A stretch of DNA of 7,582 nt from UBA9715 sp003452695 (lineage in GTDB: Bacteria > Actinomycetota > Coriobacteriia > Coriobacteriales > Eggerthellaceae), in contig CAMOTA010000135.1 of assembly GCA_946625225.1 (NCBI GenBank), positions 1 to 7,582 of the forward strand. The letters run 5' to 3'. A model generated the notes under the pieces. The model did not search any database and was not told where the DNA came from. It saw only the letters and a program-made list of their open reading frames with translations. Each line of letters starts with the position of its first letter. Position 1 is the first letter of the stretch. This document shows positions 6,117-7,582 of the stretch, piece after piece. The position numbers were made by a program, and so were the translations under genes.

Positions 6117-7112
6117 CAAGATCTGACAGCGGGCAGCGCCACATCACTTGGCGCCCAGGACAACGCGCAGCAGATGCAGCTTGTCACCCAAAAGGCCAAG
6201 GTGCACAAGATCCGTACGGCCGCGCAATGGCATATCATCGGCAGGTACAAGGGCGGCACGTTCAAGATTATGAAGAACATAACGCTGCCAAACGAGAACT
6301 ACTACCTGAACATCACCAAGAACAGGAAGTATGTCATCGACCTGAACGGCAAGATGGTGAAAACCGCCTATACCGGCGTTCCCCTGCGCACGGTATCGCC
6401 CTTGCACGCGACCAAGGGCAAGGTCATCCTGAAATCGAGCAAGAAGAACAAGGGCGTCCTCTATTCCACCGAGACGGCCGCCGTCGTCTTGCAGGGCACG
6501 GCCAAGTTCTACCTGAAGAGCGGCAGCATCGTGAACAACGCCACGGAATTCCGCAGCGACATCACCAGCGGCATCATGGCCTACGACAAGTCGAAATGCT
6601 ACCTGCAGGGCAAGAGCCGCGTGCGCAGCATCGGCAACGGCGTGGCGCTGTTCGGCAGCTCGAAGCTGTTCACCACGGGCAAGCCCTACGTGCGCGCCGG
6701 CGCCAACGAGTACACAGGCCAGTTCATGCACTACGGCAGCGGCATCAGCGTGGCATCCAAGAGCGCGCGTATAAAGCTGAAGGGCGGCAGCTTCGGCACG
6801 AAGGCCTCGCCCGACGCAACCCTGTGGAGCCCCGCCGTTACCATGACCTACGCGCAATCGGCGAACTACCCCATACTCGACCAGTTCGGCTACGCGCTGC
6901 CGAGCGGGCTGGCCAAGGGGTACAAGTGCATCGACGCCAAGGGCAGCAAGGTGGCCATGCGCGGGTCGAACCTGTCGGAGTACTACGACGGCGTTAACGC
7001 TCCCAGCTGGACAGATCTGCTGGCCTCGATGGGCTACAGGGAGGAGCAGCGCTACACCACCAGCGTGAAGAGCGCCGACGGCTACTACACCGTGTACGTG
7101 GTGAAGAAGTAG
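6003..7112 (+). CDS. Secreted protein with beta-helix-like repeats, function unknown
   Basis: A 369-residue protein of no recognised family. The N-terminus is a clear Sec signal peptide: basic region with KTRK, hydrophobic core about 11-30, and a probable cut after A38 (TTALA-QD). The mature part resembles a right-handed parallel beta-helix. A cap-like segment (about 72-95, AAQW then GGTFKIMKNITL) resembles the start of many beta-helix surface proteins. Then come short turns such as VVLQGTAKFYLKSGSI (161-176), IMAYDKSKCYLQGKSRV (191-207), VALFGSSKLFTTGKPYV (214-230) and ISVASKSARIKLKGGSF (248-264). It is lysine-rich, has two cysteines (C199, C309), and lacks CxxCH, LPxTG or a C-terminal membrane anchor, so it is probably released or loosely wall-bound. 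The ATG at 6003 is chosen because the signal peptide starts there. Its own terminator follows, so it is monocistronic and not part of the ccm operon. Confidence 0.85.
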   Translation: MGRETTKTRKATAAIVAAAIAFALGLALGATHPTTALAQDLTAGSATSLGAQDNAQQMQLVTQKAKVHKIRTAAQWHIIGRYKGGTFKIMKNITLPNENYYLNITKNRKYVIDLNGKMVKTAYTGVPLRTVSPLHATKGKVILKSSKKNKGVLYSTETAAVVLQGTAKFYLKSGSIVNNATEFRSDITSGIMAYDKSKCYLQGKSRVRSIGNGVALFGSSKLFTTGKPYVRAGANEYTGQFMHYGSGISVASKSARIKLKGGSFGTKASPDATLWSPAVTMTYAQSANYPILDQFGYALPSGLAKGYKCIDAKGSKVAMRGSNLSEYYDGVNAPSWTDLLASMGYREEQRYTTSVKSADGYYTVYVVKK

Positions 7113-7140
7113 CGCACGCAAGAAGCACCAGACGACAGAC

Positions 7141-7180
7141 GGGGAGGCAAGGGTGCACCGCCCTTGCCTCCCCTGTTTTT
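7141..7180 (+). terminator. Rho-independent terminator of the secreted-protein gene
   Basis: A perfect 13-bp stem (GGGGAGGCAAGGG at 7141-7153 with CCCTTGCCTCCCC at 7161-7173), a 7-nt loop TGCACCG, then TG and five T (7176-7180). It begins 28 nt after the stop codon. The minus-strand side has no T run after the stem, so it acts for plus-strand transcription. Confidence 0.93.
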
Positions 7181-7227
7181 GCCGCCGATGAATCCCGGCC
7201 AACACGGACAAGATTGCCGACAATCGG

Positions 7228-7290
7228 TTGAAGCCCTTCCCCGTCGGACTGAGGCTCTCCCCCGTCGGGTTGAAGCCCTGTCCCATCGTG
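7228..7290. repeat. Three tandem 21-nt imperfect direct repeats
   Basis: Units at 7228-7248, 7249-7269 and 7270-7290. All share the frame TGA(A/G)GC(C/T)CT...CC(C/A)TCG: TTGAAGCCCT opens units 1 and 3, CTGAGGCTCT opens unit 2, and CCCCGTCGG ends units 1 and 2. Twenty-one is a multiple of three, and on the minus strand the units read as a Gly/Pro/Thr/Ser heptad (PTGESLS, PTGKGFN). There is no good gene context for translation. Confidence 0.8.
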
Positions 7291-7291
7291 A

Positions 7292-7311
7292 ACCGCCATA
7301 TACGGGGCGGT
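7292..7311. repeat. GC-rich inverted repeat ACCGCC/GGCGGT
   Basis: ACCGCC (7292-7297) pairs with GGCGGT (7306-7311) around an 8-nt AT-rich loop. No T run follows. The left flank GAACCGCC recurs at 7382-7389 in another hairpin. Confidence 0.55.
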
Positions 7312-7321
7312 CCGAATACAA

Positions 7322-7345
7322 CCCTGCGGTGCTGCGACTGCAGGG
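7322..7345. repeat. Inverted repeat CCCTGC/GCAGGG before palindrome copy 1
   Basis: CCCTGC (7322-7327) and GCAGGG (7340-7345) form a 6-bp stem with a 12-nt loop, ending 3 nt before the first AT-rich palindrome. Confidence 0.5.
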
Positions 7346-7348
7346 CAA

Positions 7349-7368
7349 CATAATAGCCCTCTATTATG
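7349..7368. repeat. AT-rich palindrome, copy 1
   Basis: CATAATAG - CCCT - CTATTATG: a perfect 8-bp inverted repeat with a 4-nt centre. Copy 2 is its exact reverse complement over all 20 bases. The AT-rich arms stand out in GC-rich surroundings. Confidence 0.9.
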
Positions 7369-7381
7369 CCCTTTACCCACC

Positions 7382-7401
7382 GAACCGCCGGAATGCGGTT
7401 C
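7382..7401. repeat. Inverted repeat GAACCGC/GCGGTTC
   Basis: A 7-bp perfect stem (7382-7388 with 7395-7401) and a 6-nt loop, 13 nt after palindrome copy 1. Confidence 0.6.
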
Positions 7402-7449
7402 CGCCATCTGGCCTTTTAGCGCTCGCATGACGCACGCGGGGCGAGGCGG

Positions 7450-7473
7450 GGCATAATAGAGGGCTATTATGCC
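7450..7473. repeat. AT-rich palindrome, copy 2 (inverted relative to copy 1)
   Basis: CATAATAG - AGGG - CTATTATG at 7452-7471, extended by GG and CC to a perfect 10-bp stem. The core is the exact reverse complement of copy 1 and starts 103 nt after it. Confidence 0.9.
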
Positions 7474-7485
7474 TCTCTCCATTCG

Positions 7486-7501
7486 GTGCGGGCGGTCGCA
7501 C
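7486..7501. repeat. Inverted repeat GTGCG/CGCAC
   Basis: A 5-bp stem (7486-7490 with 7497-7501) around GGCGGT, lying 14 nt after the copy 2 core, a placement like that of the 7382-7401 hairpin after copy 1. Confidence 0.4.
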
Positions 7502-7551
7502 ATGTTCCGAGCTGCGTAAAGCCAACACCGACAGGTGCGCCAGATGCCGAA

Positions 7552-7579
7552 GGGGCATAATAGCGCCTTGTTATGCCTC
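7552..7579. repeat. AT-rich palindrome, copy 3 (degenerate)
   Basis: CATAATAG - CGCC - TTGTTATG at 7556-7575, starting 104 nt after copy 2. GGCATAA pairs with TTATGCC (7554-7560 with 7571-7577). The remaining inner positions pair only if G-T wobbles are allowed (T7561-G7570, G7563-T7568). The outer G7552-C7579 can also pair. Confidence 0.8.
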
Positions 7580-7582
7580 CTG

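Larger units (their letters stand above)
7181..7582. other. Repeat- and hairpin-rich intergenic region
   Basis: About 400 nt to the window edge with no convincing gene. Short open frames exist on both strands, for example 7164-7430 plus and 6994-7503 minus, but they cross the terminator or the palindromes and have no domain. The region holds three 21-nt direct repeats, GC-rich inverted repeats at 7292-7311, 7322-7345, 7382-7401 and 7486-7501, and three AT-rich palindromes, all listed separately. The next gene presumably starts beyond the window. Confidence 0.6.

Noticed and set aside
6003..7112. Secreted protein as a c-type cytochrome served by the adjacent ccm operon
   Set aside because: No CxxCH motif is present and the two cysteines are far apart.
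7164..7430. Small plus-strand gene of 88 codons
   Set aside because: It starts inside the terminator stem and runs through the direct repeats and a palindrome; no ribosome binding site or domain supports it.
7349..7582. CRISPR array
   Set aside because: Repeats are short palindromes in mixed orientation, spaced over 80 nt apart with one degenerate copy and no cas genes; this does not fit a CRISPR array.

Overview
The window is GC-rich. It carries a cytochrome c maturation (System I, Ccm) operon on the minus strand, and divergently from it one gene for an exported, probably beta-helical protein. Gene content, Gram-positive-like Shine-Dalgarno sites, and a CcmE of the Cys type rather than the His type suggest an anaerobic bacterium outside the alpha-, beta- and gammaproteobacteria. 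My best guess is a coriobacterium of the Eggerthellaceae type, which use many multiheme c-type cytochromes. This taxonomic guess is inference; no marker gene is present.

Layout. Positions 1-143 are a tail with no supportable gene. Positions 144-5592, minus strand, hold six tightly packed genes in transcription order ccmE-ccmF-ccmA-ccmB-ccmC-ccmD. Gaps are 4 nt (E/F), an 8-nt overlap (F/A), a 1-nt TGATG overlap (A/B), 69 nt (B/C) and 15 nt (C/D). Positions 5593-6002 are a divergent intergenic region with one plausible minus-strand promoter. Positions 6003-7112, plus strand, encode a 369-residue secreted protein with a clear signal peptide and beta-helix-like repeats, followed at 7141-7180 by a textbook intrinsic terminator. 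Positions 7181-7582 hold no convincing gene but are rich in repeats: three 21-nt direct repeats, several GC-rich hairpins, and three copies of an AT-rich palindrome spaced 103 and 104 nt apart.

How the genes work together. In System I, CcmA (ATPase) and CcmB with CcmC and CcmD load heme onto CcmE outside the membrane. CcmF then takes heme from holo-CcmE and attaches it to apocytochrome c. Here the heme-binding residue of CcmE is Cys in a CxxxY motif, and neither ccmG nor ccmH is in the cluster. This matches the natural variant described for Desulfovibrio and some archaea (often called System I*). The CcmE also appears to carry a second OB-fold-like domain after the CxxxY motif, which is unusual. 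Most worth following up are this two-domain CcmE and the regularly spaced palindrome array at the right edge.
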